Assembly: GCA_032164245.1 (NCBI GenBank)
Contig: JAVMKO010000042.1
Span: 268,501-332,500, forward strand
Length of the DNA: 64,000 bases
Source of the DNA: Sternotherus odoratus
Taxonomy: Eukaryota; Chordata; Testudines; Kinosternidae
Direction: 5' to 3'
The first letter of the stretch is position 1, and each line of letters opens with the position of its first letter. The notes below the pieces were generated by a model. It saw only the letters and a list, made by a program, of their open reading frames with translations, ran no database searches and was not told where the DNA came from. Of the stretch, positions 63,476 to 64,000 are shown in pieces. The position numbers and the translations under genes were made by a program.

Positions 63476-64000
63476 TCTTGAACATGGAGATAAAATATTG
63501 GCGAATGTTGCCCATTTCCTCTCTATTCATTTATCAAATATTCATCTGAAACACTCCGATTTTACCTCCTATCAACAACTGATAGAAAATCCCTCTGATT
63601 TTCAACTTTCCTCTCTATAATTTACAAAAATGGATCCAAAATCCCTCAGATTTCCACCCTTTTTTCATTTCTGAACATTGATCTTAAAGGTCAGGTTTTG
63701 CCTCTTTCTATGTCACTATGAGCTATCAGTTAAGAATGCTGTCGGGTTTGGGGCTGTTCCCCATGTTTCTAAATCCCAGCATCCTTCTCCATCCTGTTGC
63801 CCTGAGTCCTACTCCATCTTGGAGGTTGCAGGGGGTTACATTTCCCAGGGATCATCTTTCCCCTCTCCTTTGAGAATCATTCCTTCCCACCTTCATCTTA
63901 GTTAAAATGATTGCTGAAGAAAGAGAACAGCCACATATTTAATGCTCATCAAAGTCAAAGGCCTCTCCATGTTTGGGGGATCAGTGGTCCCCAACTGGTA
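63476..64000. other. No gene recognised
   Basis: AT-rich sequence; it ends GGGGGATCAGTGGTCCCCAA, which may begin a hAT-like terminus cut by the window edge. Confidence 0.4.

Noticed and set aside
1..64000. CRISPR array among the many tandem repeats
   Set aside because: All arrays are direct minisatellites without unique spacers of constant length, in vertebrate DNA.

Overview
This is a window of vertebrate nuclear DNA, most likely from a turtle. Split genes, pol III tRNAs with internal promoters, CpG islands and a dense load of interspersed repeats rule out a prokaryote. The repeat set (CR1 LINEs, a Penelope-like element, hAT-type elements and a dispersed family near 4.34 kb) is typical of turtles; this is recall, not a search. 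Most long open frames here are by-products of GC-rich minisatellites whose units read open in several frames.

Left part (1-10 kb): the 5' half of an MHC class I gene on the minus strand. It has a promoter with ISRE and X2/Y elements (9054-9162), a signal-peptide exon (8780-8840) and an alpha-1 exon (3594-3857). Intron 1 is swollen by a 3.5 kb GC-rich minisatellite, and a 31-bp minisatellite fills 1-2475; exon 3 and the rest lie beyond the left edge. The alpha-1 domain lacks the usual peptide-terminus tyrosines, suggesting a non-classical molecule.

11-45 kb: a tRNA field with a few plausible genes (Arg, Asn, initiator Met, elongator Met) among many decayed copies, some multiplied by local duplication. 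Within it lie two notable retroelements. The first is a restriction-like-endonuclease non-LTR element of Utopia type, joined directly to the 5' part of a U2 snRNA gene that still has DSE-like and PSE-like promoter elements (14974-20872). The second is a Penelope-like element with an open RT/GIY-YIG frame and an exact 12-bp target duplication (25390-27482). Two nonautonomous hAT-like elements, CR1 LINEs and LTR-like fragments fill much of the rest.

45-64 kb: a CR1 LINE, then a split plus-strand gene for a small coiled-coil protein (47642-53147) that follows a CpG-rich ZNF143-type promoter and carries one in-frame TAG in exon 3. A segmental duplicate of the 20.9-23.3 kb block follows (55.8-57.9 kb); both copies contain a minus-strand exon of an unrecognised gene. 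At 59.59-60.40 kb eight ATTGG boxes face eight CCAAT boxes across a GC-rich centre. A second copy of the ZNF143-type promoter unit lies at 62.64-63.1 kb and a CpG-depleted inverted third copy at 31.5 kb.

All calls come from reading the sequence by eye. Splice sites, family names and homologies are unverified predictions.
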